The notes under the pieces are model-generated. The model made no database searches and had not been told where the DNA came from. It saw nothing but the letters and a program-made list of their open reading frames with translations. Below are positions 1-9,036 of a DNA stretch of 64,000 nucleotides, piece by piece. A program made the translations under genes and the position numbers. Position 1 is the first letter of the stretch. The number at the start of each line of letters is the position of its first letter. The DNA is from Jilunia laotingensis (GTDB lineage: Bacteria; Bacteroidota; Bacteroidia; Bacteroidales; Bacteroidaceae): positions 310,001 through 374,000 of the forward strand of contig NZ_JACRTF010000001.1 in the NCBI RefSeq assembly GCF_014385165.1, read 5' to 3'.

Positions 1-427
1 CTTCATGAACGGTGAAGTAATGGGACAAAAAAAGTTCATCCGTAACTTTTCTGCCGGTAACAAGCAGAAAATAGGAATCATCTCGGCTATGCTGCACTAT
101 CCGCAACTATTGATTCTGGATGAACCGTTCAACTTTCTTGATCCGAGTTCCCAATCCATCATCAAACACATGCTCAAGAAATACAACGAAGAGCATCACG
201 CCACAGTAATCATTTCCAGCCATAATCTGAATCACACGGTAGATGTATGTCCACGCATCGCTCTACTCGAACATGGTGTTATCATTCGTGACATTCGTAA
301 CGAAAACAACTCAGCAGAGAAAGAATTGGAAGCTTATTTCAATGTAGATGTGGACAGTTTTCTCCAAGAGGATGAAATTGAACCAACAGTAACGGAAGAG
401 CCGGAAGTCTCAGAAACGAAGGAGTAA
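1..427 (+). CDS. ABC transporter ATP-binding protein (3' part only)
   Basis: The reading frame is already open at the window edge, so only about the last 140 residues are present. They hold a degenerate ABC signature (FSAGNKQKIGI), a Walker B segment with its catalytic Glu (LLILDEP), a D-loop (FLDPSS) and the H-loop His (ISSHNL). This is the nucleotide-binding subunit of an ABC transporter, probably the type with a separate permease; Walker A lies upstream of the window. The C-terminal tail is rich in Glu and Thr and looks disordered. The stop is 6 bases before the next start, so it is cotranscribed with the NlpC/P60 gene. The substrate cannot be deduced. Confidence 0.9.
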   Translation, partial: FMNGEVMGQKKFIRNFSAGNKQKIGIISAMLHYPQLLILDEPFNFLDPSSQSIIKHMLKKYNEEHHATVIISSHNLNHTVDVCPRIALLEHGVIIRDIRNENNSAEKELEAYFNVDVDSFLQEDEIEPTVTEEPEVSETKE

Positions 428-433
428 TTGTAA

Positions 434-946
434 ATGAGAAAAAACTTTTTATATGTATTGACAATATTAGGATTGGTAGTCAGCCTTAGTTCCTGTAGAT
501 CGGCAGCCCCACGCCTGGACTATAAAGCACTTGCACGTGCTTCGGTTCGTCTTGGAGTAGATATCAGACTAGAAGATAATCATAAACTGTATATCGAAGC
601 AGCCGAATGGATGGGTGTCCCTTATCGGACAGGTGGTGAATCCAAACGAGGCACTGATTGTTCGGGACTAACCTGCCAAATATATAAAAAGGTGTACCAT
701 ACTAAATTATCCCGGAATACGGAAGGGCAAAAAAAAGAAAGCAGCAAAGTTGCCAAACGTAACTTGCGTGAAGGCGATCTGGTTTTCTTTACAAGTAGCC
801 GTTCCGGCCGGAAAGTAGCCCATGTAGGTATATACCTGAAAGATGGGAAATTTATTCATGCCAGTACCAGTCAAGGGGTAATAGTAAGTCGCCTGGACGA
901 ACCATATTACACTAAACATTGGATATCGGGAGGTCGTCAACGTTAA
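434..946 (+). CDS. NlpC/P60 family cell-wall hydrolase, lipoprotein
   Basis: A 170-residue protein. A lipoprotein signal peptide ends in LSSC (lipidated Cys21). The rest is an NlpC/P60 papain-like domain with catalytic Cys76 in TDCSGLT, His130 in HVGIYL and a third polar residue near His142. Members of the family cut peptide bonds in peptidoglycan stems (Spr/NlpC type), and the lipid anchor places this one at the envelope facing the periplasm. Length is normal for the small single-domain class. It lies in a tight run with the ABC ATPase gene (6-base gap) and the TraB/GumN gene (18-base gap). The exact bond cleaved is not predictable. Confidence 0.92.
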   Translation: MRKNFLYVLTILGLVVSLSSCRSAAPRLDYKALARASVRLGVDIRLEDNHKLYIEAAEWMGVPYRTGGESKRGTDCSGLTCQIYKKVYHTKLSRNTEGQKKESSKVAKRNLREGDLVFFTSSRSGRKVAHVGIYLKDGKFIHASTSQGVIVSRLDEPYYTKHWISGGRQR

Positions 947-964
947 TCACTAAAAAATAGGATC

Positions 965-1840
965 ATGAAAACAACTTTAGGAATTCTCTTCTTATGCTGT
1001 TTTACACTCAGTGTAAATGCACAATTATTATGGAAAATATCCGGGAACGGACTCAAAGAACCCTCTTATATAATGGGCACGCATCATCTTGCGCCTCTCA
1101 GCATAAAAGATAGTATTCAAGGCCTTCAAGCTGCTCTCGACCAGACACAGCAAGTTTATGGAGAACTCAAGATGAGTGATATGCAAAATCCTGCTATGGC
1201 AGCCACAATGCAGAAATATATTACCACCGATACAGATACCACTTTCAAGTCACTGTTTACAGTAGCGGAGTACGAACTCATCAATAATTGTACAAAAGAA
1301 AACCTGAAATTCGACATCGATATGATGCCCAAAATCAAACCAGCTTTTCTCAGTAATAATTTAATGGTCATTCTGTACATGAAACATGTCGGTGACTTTA
1401 ATCCGCAAGAACAAATGGACACCTATTTCCAGACAAAAGCTGCCGAAAGCGAAAAAAAGGTAGATGGTCTTGAGACAATGAACTTCCAATTTGACCTACT
1501 GTTCAACAGAAGCTCCCTTAAACGTCAAGCTGAAGTTTTGCTTTGCATGATGAATAACATTGATAACAACATTGACCTGACCAAAAGACTTACATCCGCC
1601 TACATGATGCAAGACCTGAATACAATGGAAAAGATTGCCAATGAAGAAGAATGCGGCATGACCCAACAAGAAAAAGATAACTTGATAGATAATCGAAATA
1701 AAAACTGGGCCGATAAATTACCTGAAATAATGCAAACCGCTCCTACATTCATAGCAGTAGGCGCTTTACATTTGGTTGGTAAAAACGGTTTATTAAGCTT
1801 ATTGAAGCAACAAAATTACACAGTAGAGCCTGTCAAATAA
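965..1840 (+). CDS. TraB/GumN family protein, secreted
   Basis: A 291-residue protein with a signal peptide ending near VNAQ. The mature N-terminus WKISGNGLKEPSYIMGTHH carries the GTHH motif typical of TraB/GumN (PF01963), and the C-terminus has the second conserved motif (FIAVGALHLVGKNGLLSLL). The family resembles the Tiki/erythromycin-esterase metalloprotease fold; bacterial members are mostly uncharacterised. It is the last gene of the three-gene run and is followed directly by a clear terminator. The assignment is firm at family level; function is unknown. Confidence 0.9.
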   Translation: MKTTLGILFLCCFTLSVNAQLLWKISGNGLKEPSYIMGTHHLAPLSIKDSIQGLQAALDQTQQVYGELKMSDMQNPAMAATMQKYITTDTDTTFKSLFTVAEYELINNCTKENLKFDIDMMPKIKPAFLSNNLMVILYMKHVGDFNPQEQMDTYFQTKAAESEKKVDGLETMNFQFDLLFNRSSLKRQAEVLLCMMNNIDNNIDLTKRLTSAYMMQDLNTMEKIANEEECGMTQQEKDNLIDNRNKNWADKLPEIMQTAPTFIAVGALHLVGKNGLLSLLKQQNYTVEPVK

Positions 1841-1862
1841 CACCAAATAGCAAAACAAAAGT

Positions 1863-1903
1863 AAAAGTGCATACCCCAACCCCACTGTCGTATGCACTTT
1901 TTT
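1863..1903 (+). terminator. Rho-independent terminator after the TraB/GumN gene
   Basis: Inverted repeat with arms AAAAGTGCATAC and GTATGCACTTTT around a C-rich loop, ending in a T-run, 22 bases after the stop codon. The A-rich left arm could let it act on both strands. Confidence 0.85.
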
Positions 1904-2103
1904 CACTTATATATATTATTTTCAAAAAGAACATCCTAAAAAGAAATCCCACACAATCTAGCAATCAACTCGTTTATACTTATCTTTGGCATATACACAA
2001 AAACATCTGCAAATAATTTCTTTATCATACAAATAATTACTATATTGTGCCATTAAATGTTTGGACTATAAAAGATAAACCATAGAAGATAAACAAAACT
2101 AAT

Positions 2104-3279
2104 ATGCAAAGTAAATTTATAACATTAGCATGCATTTGCTTTACCTTTTGGACTTCATCCAATATTTTTGCCCAAAGTAATTTCAAGCAAGGGTACATCA
2201 TTTCACTACAAAGGGATACGATCTACGGGTTAATAAACTACCGCACAGACAGATTAAATGCCAAATGCTGTATATTCCAAAAGAATGAATGCACCGAATC
2301 CAGAGAAATTCCTCCCGGTGAGATCTTAGGATATCGTTTTACAGATAACGAAAGATACTATATTTCCCGTTCCATTGAAGTAGAAAAAGGAAAACAAGCA
2401 GAATTAGTATTTCTTGAATGTTTGATACAAAGTGTAAACAGTCTCTATTTCTATAATGACGATTCAGAAGATGGAATCTATTACATGGAAAATGAAGGGA
2501 AGTTAATTAAATTGAACAGAAACAATACAGAAAAAGAGGCAACCGGATTATACCCTAAAAGCATGAAAAACTGCCTTCCTGCATTAAACTACTTTTTAAA
2601 CGGATTTCCCGATTTACAAACCCAGTTCAACCAAGCCCCTTTCACCCGCAACAAAGTGATCGAAATAGTGAAAGCCTACAATGACAAAATCTGCAACAAT
2701 CCTGAAGAGTGTATCTTATTTAAAACAGAAGAAAAAGCACATAACTTAAATGTGGCAATAACCCCGTATGGAGGAATTACCAAATATAAAACCGCTAAAA
2801 GCACCTATGCAGGAGATCAAATCAACATCAAAAGTTCTTATCTTGCAGGAATAAACGTTGCTTTTTCTTCTTCCCGTTTCATGAGTTCATTTGCACTATC
2901 CATCGATCTATCTATATCAAAACTGAACGTTTTAGAAGTAGAAGGAAGAGATAACTACTCAGGAACTTCTCTGACTGGAAAAATAGGAATCCGCTATAGA
3001 TATCCAAGTAAAATCGGCATACGCCCACTCATTGAGGCAGGATTATTATCACAAGGAATGTTTTTCTCTAATGATGACTCACTCCAAAACACTCATTATA
3101 TCGATAACCAAATCAATCCCGGAGCATATGTAAACGCAGGCGCACAAATCAGATTGACAAGAAATTGGAAACACTCTTTAGACCTTCGTGTACAATGCGG
3201 AATAACCAAAGATTGCATCGAACGTGAAACAATGTCTAAAATATGGTCGGGATACATTGGATATTCGTATCTTTTTTAG
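2104..3279 (+). CDS. Hypothetical exported protein, probable outer-membrane beta-barrel C-terminus
   Basis: A 391-residue protein with a signal peptide (cleavage near IFAQ). The mature N-terminal half begins FKQGYIISLQRDTIYGLINY, a segment I recognise from many uncharacterised Bacteroidales proteins. The C-terminal half alternates polar and hydrophobic residues in short strands with Gly and aromatic turns, and it ends in an aromatic residue (YIGYSYLF), as outer-membrane barrels do. No catalytic motif is visible. The next gene begins 34 bases downstream on the same strand but has its own -7 box. The function is unknown; localisation is an inference from strand pattern and C-terminal Phe. Confidence 0.7.
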   Translation: MQSKFITLACICFTFWTSSNIFAQSNFKQGYIISLQRDTIYGLINYRTDRLNAKCCIFQKNECTESREIPPGEILGYRFTDNERYYISRSIEVEKGKQAELVFLECLIQSVNSLYFYNDDSEDGIYYMENEGKLIKLNRNNTEKEATGLYPKSMKNCLPALNYFLNGFPDLQTQFNQAPFTRNKVIEIVKAYNDKICNNPEECILFKTEEKAHNLNVAITPYGGITKYKTAKSTYAGDQINIKSSYLAGINVAFSSSRFMSSFALSIDLSISKLNVLEVEGRDNYSGTSLTGKIGIRYRYPSKIGIRPLIEAGLLSQGMFFSNDDSLQNTHYIDNQINPGAYVNAGAQIRLTRNWKHSLDLRVQCGITKDCIERETMSKIWSGYIGYSYLF

Positions 3280-3287
3280 TTTTCGCA

Positions 3288-3295
3288 TATCTTTG
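3288..3295 (+). promoter_or_regulatory. -7 promoter element for the HAD phosphatase gene
   Basis: TATCTTTG matches the Bacteroides -7 consensus TAnnTTTG, 18 bases before the chosen ATG. It supports starting the gene at 3314 rather than at the longer upstream frame. No good -33 box is visible. Confidence 0.6.
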
Positions 3296-3313
3296 TGGAA
3301 AAATAACAAAAAA

Positions 3314-3955
3314 ATGAGCTATACAACTTATCTATTTGACTTTGATTATACTTTAGCGGATTCCTCGCAGGGCATCGTAATCTGTTTCAAGAACGTACTA
3401 AAGCGTCATGGATATACTGACATTACCGATGAAGCCATCAAACGTACCATTGGTAAAACACTGGAAGAATCTTTCAGTATCTTAACGGGCATTACCGATG
3501 GCGTACAATTAACCTCCTTAAGAAAGGAATATACCAAAGAGTCGGATCAGTTCATGAACAGAAACACTTATCTTTTCGAAGACACGCTCCCTACCCTACG
3601 GAAACTGAAAGAACAAGGAGCCTATCTAGGAATTATTTCCACTAAATACCGATACCGCATACTCGACTTTTTAAAGTCCCACCTACCAGAAGGTTATTTC
3701 GATATCATCGTGGGCGGTGAAGATGTAAGCCACCCGAAACCCGATCCGGAAGGAGTATTACTTGCAATCAAGCAACTAAACGTAAGGCCGGAAGACACGA
3801 TGTACATCGGTGACAGTACGGTCGATGCCGAAACAGCCGCTGCGGCAGGCATCAGTTTTACCGGAGTAACCAGTGGAGCCACTCTAGCCGATGAATTAAA
3901 ACAGCATCCACACATCAATATACTGAGCCGATTATACGAATTAGTAGATAAATAG
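3314..3955 (+). CDS. HAD-superfamily phosphatase, phosphoglycolate phosphatase-like
   Basis: A 213-residue protein. HAD motif I is DFDYTLADSS (nucleophile Asp and general-acid Asp), followed by a cap domain with KRTIGKTLEESF. Motif II is ISTKYRY, the Lys of motif III lies in SHPKPDPEG, and motif IV is GDSTVDAETAAAAG. This is subfamily IA, which includes phosphoglycolate and beta-phosphoglucomutase-like phosphatases. The substrate is uncertain. The start is set at ATG 3314: the frame can be extended upstream into the previous gene, but a -7 box at 3288-3295 and the natural N-terminus MSYTTYLFDFD favour 3314. It is monocistronic in appearance. Confidence 0.9.
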   Translation: MSYTTYLFDFDYTLADSSQGIVICFKNVLKRHGYTDITDEAIKRTIGKTLEESFSILTGITDGVQLTSLRKEYTKESDQFMNRNTYLFEDTLPTLRKLKEQGAYLGIISTKYRYRILDFLKSHLPEGYFDIIVGGEDVSHPKPDPEGVLLAIKQLNVRPEDTMYIGDSTVDAETAAAAGISFTGVTSGATLADELKQHPHINILSRLYELVDK

Positions 3956-3996
3956 GTCATTATTAACCCTATTCTCTCAAAAATAAGAAAGAAATA

Positions 3997-4028
3997 TTTG
4001 CCTGATAAAAATAAAAACAGTACTTTTG
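3997..4028 (+). promoter_or_regulatory. Promoter of rplU-rpmA
   Basis: TTTG at 3997-4000, exactly 20 bases, then TACTTTTG at 4021-4028. This is one of the best matches in the window to the Bacteroides -33/-7 promoter. The predicted transcript starts near 4033, leaving a leader of about 85 bases. Confidence 0.85.
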
Positions 4029-4040
4029 TGCCCGATTATT

Positions 4041-4092
4041 CCGCACCGGGTTCGACAAAGAGCTTTCTAAGTAATTAGAGACCACCCGACGG
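4041..4092 (+). promoter_or_regulatory. Structured 5' leader of rplU-rpmA (possible L21 leader RNA)
   Basis: The leader can fold into an inner hairpin (4064-4070 with 4075-4081, one G-U pair) closed by a GUAA tetraloop of the GNRA class. An outer stem CGGGU (4047-4051) with ACCCG (4084-4088) encloses it, and CCG (4041-4043) can pair with CGG (4090-4092). The internal loop is asymmetric. Ribosomal protein operons often carry autoregulatory leaders, so binding by L21 is plausible, but I do not recognise this as a catalogued motif. Confidence 0.45.
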
Positions 4093-4117
4093 AGCTAACT
4101 TATACATTATATATAAG

Positions 4118-4435
4118 ATGTACGCAATTGTAGAAATTAACGGTCAGCAGTTTAAAGCAGAAGCTGGTCAGAAATTGTTCGTTCACCACATTCAGAATGC
4201 AGAAAATGGTGCAACAGTAGAATTCGACAAAGTTCTTTTGGTAGACAAAGACGGAAACGTAACCGTAGGCGCTCCTGTAGTAGAAGGTGCAAAAGTTGTT
4301 TGCCAGGTTATTTCAAACATGGTAAAGGGTGACAAAGTACTCGTATTCCACAAGAAAAGAAGAAAAGGTCACAGAAAACTGAACGGTCATCGTCAGCAAT
4401 TCACAGAGTTAACAATCACAGAAGTAGTAGCTTAA
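4118..4435 (+). CDS. rplU: 50S ribosomal protein L21
   Basis: A 105-residue protein of the usual length. [18 protein letters not shown] is the classic bL21 N-terminus, and [18 protein letters not shown] is the basic rRNA-binding C-terminal segment. L21 binds 23S rRNA in the large subunit. It is followed after 21 bases by rpmA, the usual partner, and preceded by a strong promoter with a structured leader. Confidence 0.99.
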   Translation: MYAIVEINGQQFKAEAGQKLFVHHIQNAENGATVEFDKVLLVDKDGNVTVGAPVVEGAKVVCQVISNMVKGDKVLVFHKKRRKGHRKLNGHRQQFTELTITEVVA

Positions 4436-4456
4436 TCAATTAAAAAGTAAGAAGAA

Positions 4457-4726
4457 ATGGCACATAAGAAAGGTGTCGGTAGTTCTAAGAACGGCCGCGA
4501 ATCACAGAGCAAGAGATTAGGCGTTAAGATATTTGGTGGCGAAGCTTGCAAAGCAGGTAACATCATCGTTCGTCAAAGAGGTACTGAATTCCATCCGGGT
4601 GAAAACATCGGTATGGGTAGAGACCACACTCTTTTCGCTTTAGTAGACGGAACTGTAAAATTCAAAGTTGGTAGAGAAGATAGAAGATACGTATCTATCC
4701 TTCCGGCTGAAGCAACAGAAGCATAA
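4457..4726 (+). CDS. rpmA: 50S ribosomal protein L27
   Basis: An 89-residue protein. It starts [20 protein letters not shown], the conserved bL27 N-terminal tail that reaches the peptidyl transferase centre. There is no cleavable N-terminal extension of the Firmicutes kind. The gene is cotranscribed with rplU and ends at a strong terminator. Confidence 0.99.
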   Translation: MAHKKGVGSSKNGRESQSKRLGVKIFGGEACKAGNIIVRQRGTEFHPGENIGMGRDHTLFALVDGTVKFKVGREDRRYVSILPAEATEA

Positions 4727-4750
4727 GTTTCACAAAAGATTTATATGAGA

Positions 4751-4788
4751 AAGAGATGTAATCCAAAAAGGTTGCATCTCTTTTTTTA
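4751..4788 (+). terminator. Terminator of rplU-rpmA
   Basis: Arms AAGAGATGTAA and TTGCATCTCTT (11 pairs, one G-U) around an 10-base loop, followed by a run of T. It starts 24 bases after the rpmA stop. Confidence 0.9.
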
Positions 4789-4867
4789 TATCAGATTTCC
4801 ACTTTCACATTTGGAAATCCGGAACTTTCTCCTTATATTGCCCCGTCACAATAGATAGAAAACACGA

Positions 4868-6628
4868 ATGGACAGATCGACAGCCAAACTCCGGATATTA
4901 CTCATTTTGCTTCTATTAAGCAGTAAATGCGTTTTCTTCCCCTTGATAGCCGCTGATTCCCTGAATTACGACCGGCTTTCCAAAATGCCCATAGACGATC
5001 TCTTCGACCTATCCGAAAGCTATAAAAACAAGAATTTGCTCGACAGTTCTTTAGGATGTTACATTTTGTTGGCCGGAAGGTATTACGACAAAATGCCTTC
5101 TACCGAAAAATATCTATGTGCCAAAGCTTGCAAAGAAGCAGGAATAGCTTATTATTACAAATACAACTATACCAAGGCATTAGACTTCCTAAGACAAGGG
5201 GTCAAGTATTGTGAAGAAAACGACATCCCCGAACTGTTACCAAGCCTTTATAACAATATAGGATGTGTCTATTCATCACTTAACGATTTCAGAATCAGCA
5301 TCAATTCTTTTGAAAAGGGACTGACCATCAGCAGAGAACTAAATGATCTCACCAATGAGAAGATACTACTCACCAACCTTGCCTGCCATTGCAGCAACGA
5401 AAATATAAAAGAAAAGGCCGAACTCTATAACCGGGAACTTATGGAGCAATTCGGACAGGAAGATTCAACTATTACGTTTTATGTGCATCTGAATAGAGGT
5501 TGGCTCATGTACAACGATAGTTGCTATTCACGAGCCGTAGCTTGCTTGAACCAGGCACTCGACTACGCTCGCAAAGCCCGCTTGGCGGTCGCCCATGAAT
5601 CGGTCGTATATGAAACATTGGGAGCTTTGTACATGAACATTCCCAACAAGCGCGACTCTGCCTATTATTATCTGAAAACCAATTGTACTTTCGCCCAAGA
5701 ACACCATCTGCTGCCCAATCTGCGGAACACCCTGACAAAACTGGCTGAATGTTACGAACAGGACGGACAGAAGGACAAAGCCATGTCCTACAAGATCCAC
5801 TATTGGGAACTTTCGGACAGCCTGCTCGACTCCAATAAATTCAATCAGGCAAAAAGCGAACATTTCCTTTATCAAATGGAACAAGACTATGAAAAAATAA
5901 AGAGACTGAATCAGGAAACATTGGAAAAAGAGGAGCAAATACGTACTTCCCGCATTCAATTGCTTTGTTCGTTGGCAATCTTACTGATATTTACCGTACT
6001 GACCACCATTACCATTATCCAGAAACGGAAACTGCACCGGGCGTATAGCGATCTCTTTCATCGTAATGCCACAATCCTGTCATCCGAAGAAGAGAACAGG
6101 AGAAAACATGCCCGGCAAGAAAAAGAACTGGAACATGCCAAAGAAGTTATTCGTAAATTGACGATTGAAAAAGACCAAATTCAGGCGAACCCGCTTGTCA
6201 CTCCCGAAAACGAGAGAGCAGACTCCATAAAAACAACCTCTCCAAACATTATCAGCGACGAACAACGCAAAAGCATACAAGCCAGACTGGAAGAGATTAT
6301 GGAAAACACCGATGAAGTGTTTGATTGTAATTTTTCCATTTCCCGTCTTTCCGAACTTGTCGGAACCAACCTGCACTATCTCTCACAAATCATCAATGAG
6401 ACATATGGCAAAAACTTCCGTGCATTCATCAACGAATACAGGATCAAAGAGGCGCAGAGAAGACTTATGAATACTGAGAAATACAGCAACTACACCATAA
6501 AAGCTATCGCTGAAAGTGTGGGATACAAATCTCACAGCAGCTTCATCACACTGTTCAGAAATGCCACCGGCATTACCCCCTCCCTCTACCAACAACTAGC
6601 CAACCAACAAAAAAATAAAGAACAATAG
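4868..6628 (+). CDS. Membrane-anchored TPR regulator with AraC-type HTH (module 1 regulator)
   Basis: A 586-residue protein. It has an N-terminal hydrophobic signal or anchor (about residues 9-28), then TPR-like helical repeats (about 35-340) with signatures such as YKYNYTKALDFLRQGVKY and LYNNIGCVYSSLNDF. A single transmembrane helix lies near 365-385 (LAILLIFTVLTTITII), followed by a charged coiled coil and a C-terminal AraC-type DNA-binding domain (about 486-580; two HTHs, second one IKAIAESVGYKSHSSFITLF). The layout implies extracytoplasmic TPR sensing coupled directly to cytoplasmic DNA binding. The secreted-protein gene follows 155 bases downstream on the same strand and is the likely target. 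Other modules in the window use LuxR-type outputs instead. Confidence 0.85.
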   Translation: MDRSTAKLRILLILLLLSSKCVFFPLIAADSLNYDRLSKMPIDDLFDLSESYKNKNLLDSSLGCYILLAGRYYDKMPSTEKYLCAKACKEAGIAYYYKYNYTKALDFLRQGVKYCEENDIPELLPSLYNNIGCVYSSLNDFRISINSFEKGLTISRELNDLTNEKILLTNLACHCSNENIKEKAELYNRELMEQFGQEDSTITFYVHLNRGWLMYNDSCYSRAVACLNQALDYARKARLAVAHESVVYETLGALYMNIPNKRDSAYYYLKTNCTFAQEHHLLPNLRNTLTKLAECYEQDGQKDKAMSYKIHYWELSDSLLDSNKFNQAKSEHFLYQMEQDYEKIKRLNQETLEKEEQIRTSRIQLLCSLAILLIFTVLTTITIIQKRKLHRAYSDLFHRNATILSSEEENRRKHARQEKELEHAKEVIRKLTIEKDQIQANPLVTPENERADSIKTTSPNIISDEQRKSIQARLEEIMENTDEVFDCNFSISRLSELVGTNLHYLSQIINETYGKNFRAFINEYRIKEAQRRLMNTEKYSNYTIKAIAESVGYKSHSSFITLFRNATGITPSLYQQLANQQKNKEQ

Positions 6629-6722
6629 TTCTAAAACACTGAATATCCATACTTCAACACTAATCATCTGATAGGAAAAGCATTACTTCCGTTCCAATTT
6701 CATGAAATCAAAAGCATAGCAG

Positions 6723-6753
6723 TTGCAAAATAAAAAAACGAACCGTAGTTTTG
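6723..6753 (+). promoter_or_regulatory. Promoter of the module 1 secreted protein
   Basis: TTG at 6723-6725, 20 bases, then TAGTTTTG at 6746-6753, with the ATG 30 bases further on. The first 14 bases from the -7 box (TAGTTTTGCTTCCA) are identical to the promoter of the module 5 secreted protein and nearly so to module 4, which suggests shared control. Confidence 0.75.
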
Positions 6754-6783
6754 CTTCCATAAAACCCTAAAAACGGAAGTATT

Positions 6784-8943
6784 ATGAAAGGAAAAAATTA
6801 CTTACTACTGGCATCTATGCTACTCTGTACCTTCACAGGCATCGCACAATCGGTTACGCCATCAGCTGCCAGGTTCGATAACACAAAAATATCAGGTTCC
6901 ACCCGGGAACAAAGAGGCAGTATGGAATGCATAGACCGTGCTAATAACGGAACAGCCCGACAAAATGCATTTCAACAGGAAGAACCTACTACCGTCTACC
7001 TACAATCTTTCGAAAAAGACTGTGACTGGAAAGTAATAGATGCAGCCAATAAAATGACATTAGGAAAAATCTCCGGCCAATATCCTATCGACGGAGAATA
7101 CAACCTCCTTTCCGGTTACGACCAAAAAGCCGCACGTAATGCTTGGGCCATTTCCCCCGCCATTCCGCTGGAAAAGGATAAAACTTACTACGTCAGCGTA
7201 TGGTGTTACGTCCCCGGATTCGAGAACACACCTGAAGAGTTTGAAATTGTCACAGGAAACTCCGCCAACATGGAAGATCTGACAAACGTATTGCTGGATT
7301 ACAAAGGGGACAAAGCTTTCTCGTCAAAAGAATGGCAGAAGGTTCAAACTACTTTCACCCCAGAGGAAAGCGGTGATTACTATTTCAGCATCCATCATTG
7401 CACCTCTTCATTGTACGTAAATGTGACAGGATTCGACCGTTTCTACATCGGCACAGAACCGGATACGTTTGTTCAGGTAATTCCTGTTCCCCGTCCCACC
7501 CCGGAAGGCGAACAACTCAACTACATGACTTATTTCGATGATGTATACTATGGATATACCGAAAAAGGAGGAAAAGTGGTCTACGGTGAGAAGGATAGTG
7601 TATTCATTCAGGGAATAGCTGCCCAAATGCCTTTAGCTTGGGTATACGGCATTAAGAAAGACAACACTATCGAGATTCCTGTCGGACAATATCTAGGTAT
7701 AAAGCAAAGTTTATCGGGTTCCAACGACATGTATCTTTTTGCCGGCACAGACTATGTTCCTAATGAAAATAATCCGGCACAATTCACCTATACCCCAATG
7801 GAAAGTCTCCAATTAAGGATAGATGGTGACAACCTGAAGACGGACGAAGGAATTGTCATCGTTCAGTCTGCTTCAAAAAGCGGTGTTCCATACAACGGAG
7901 CCATCCATTTCGAGATGCGCCCGTTCAATGAGAAGGCAATCATCCCTTCCGCCTCAGCCGAGAAAAAGATATATGAAATCAGTTATACTTCAACGAAGAA
8001 TAACGGAGGAAAAGTATCCTATATGACCAATGTCGCCCTCTCCGGGGATACAGTATTCATCCAAAAAGCCTCGTATTACATGCAATACATGACCGATTCC
8101 TGGATTTACGGCATTTCAAACGGCAAAACCATCACTTTCCCCTCCGGACAATATATTGGCAACTACATCGGAGATGCCCCATTCCCAACCTATCTGTATG
8201 GCGCCACCGTGACGGGAACCGATGAAGACGGAGAAAACACCTATGAACTGAAAGAGAATTACACATTGAATATCGAAGGAGATACATTCAGCTCGCCCGA
8301 TTATTATGTGATGCATTTGGGAGGTATCATCAGCGAAGGATGCCACGACCTGACACTGAAAGAATTCAAACTTATCCCTGCCATTCCGGCAGCAGCGACC
8401 GATCTTTCATGCACGTCGGTACCGGCAGATAATCTACGCATCTACTATGAGCCCAAAGACCAGGATGGAAACCGCATCCTGGAGGACAGCCTGTATTTTA
8501 GAATCTATTTTGATGATGAGCTGTACACCCTGATCCCTACATCAGAAGGTGGGAATTACAAGAACCTCACAAGGAAAATGACCGAGATACCGGTAGGCTT
8601 CTCGGACGGTTATGACATCTTCGGCACATTATCTCAAAACAGATGCCAAATTTACGTATACGCTGAATTCGAAAAAGTTTCCATCGAGATGGTATATCAT
8701 ATGGGCGATAAAATAGGCACCTCGCCACGTATCGTATGGACACGTACGGACGGGCTGATCGGAACGGAAGGAGAAGGTGGTCTCACCGGCATCCATCAGC
8801 CGGGTATCGAGAGAGAGATCGTACATACCATCACCTACAATGTTTACGGGCAACCGGTACGTCCCGATGAAAAAGGCATTCTCATCAAAGTAGATACTTT
8901 TGATGACGGAAGCATACAAAGCCGGAAGGTATTCAATAAATAA
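6784..8943 (+). CDS. Secreted protein with jelly-roll domain, duplicated domain and T9SS-like C-terminus (module 1)
   Basis: A 719-residue protein with a signal peptide (cleavage near GIAQ). After a short linker comes a choice-of-anchor-J-like jelly roll (about residues 75-225: WAISPAIPLEKDKTYYVSVW). Then come two tandem copies of a roughly 150-residue domain, each containing a GGKVxY segment, the sequence VFIQ, a W-I/V-YGI motif and a GQY-I/L-G segment. The C-terminus (ITYNVYGQPVRPDEKG through SIQSRKVFNK) resembles a short T9SS-type sorting domain. No enzyme motif is visible, so a surface adhesin or structural role is the best guess. It lies just downstream of its TPR/AraC regulator, with its own promoter. 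Confidence 0.75.
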   Translation: MKGKNYLLLASMLLCTFTGIAQSVTPSAARFDNTKISGSTREQRGSMECIDRANNGTARQNAFQQEEPTTVYLQSFEKDCDWKVIDAANKMTLGKISGQYPIDGEYNLLSGYDQKAARNAWAISPAIPLEKDKTYYVSVWCYVPGFENTPEEFEIVTGNSANMEDLTNVLLDYKGDKAFSSKEWQKVQTTFTPEESGDYYFSIHHCTSSLYVNVTGFDRFYIGTEPDTFVQVIPVPRPTPEGEQLNYMTYFDDVYYGYTEKGGKVVYGEKDSVFIQGIAAQMPLAWVYGIKKDNTIEIPVGQYLGIKQSLSGSNDMYLFAGTDYVPNENNPAQFTYTPMESLQLRIDGDNLKTDEGIVIVQSASKSGVPYNGAIHFEMRPFNEKAIIPSASAEKKIYEISYTSTKNNGGKVSYMTNVALSGDTVFIQKASYYMQYMTDSWIYGISNGKTITFPSGQYIGNYIGDAPFPTYLYGATVTGTDEDGENTYELKENYTLNIEGDTFSSPDYYVMHLGGIISEGCHDLTLKEFKLIPAIPAAATDLSCTSVPADNLRIYYEPKDQDGNRILEDSLYFRIYFDDELYTLIPTSEGGNYKNLTRKMTEIPVGFSDGYDIFGTLSQNRCQIYVYAEFEKVSIEMVYHMGDKIGTSPRIVWTRTDGLIGTEGEGGLTGIHQPGIEREIVHTITYNVYGQPVRPDEKGILIKVDTFDDGSIQSRKVFNK

Positions 8944-9036
8944 GAAAAGCACATACTTCAACCTTCCATACCGTTCATTATAACCTTGACAGCCGGATGT
9001 AATAAGGAAAGATGGCTTATCATCAAAGGAAAGCAT

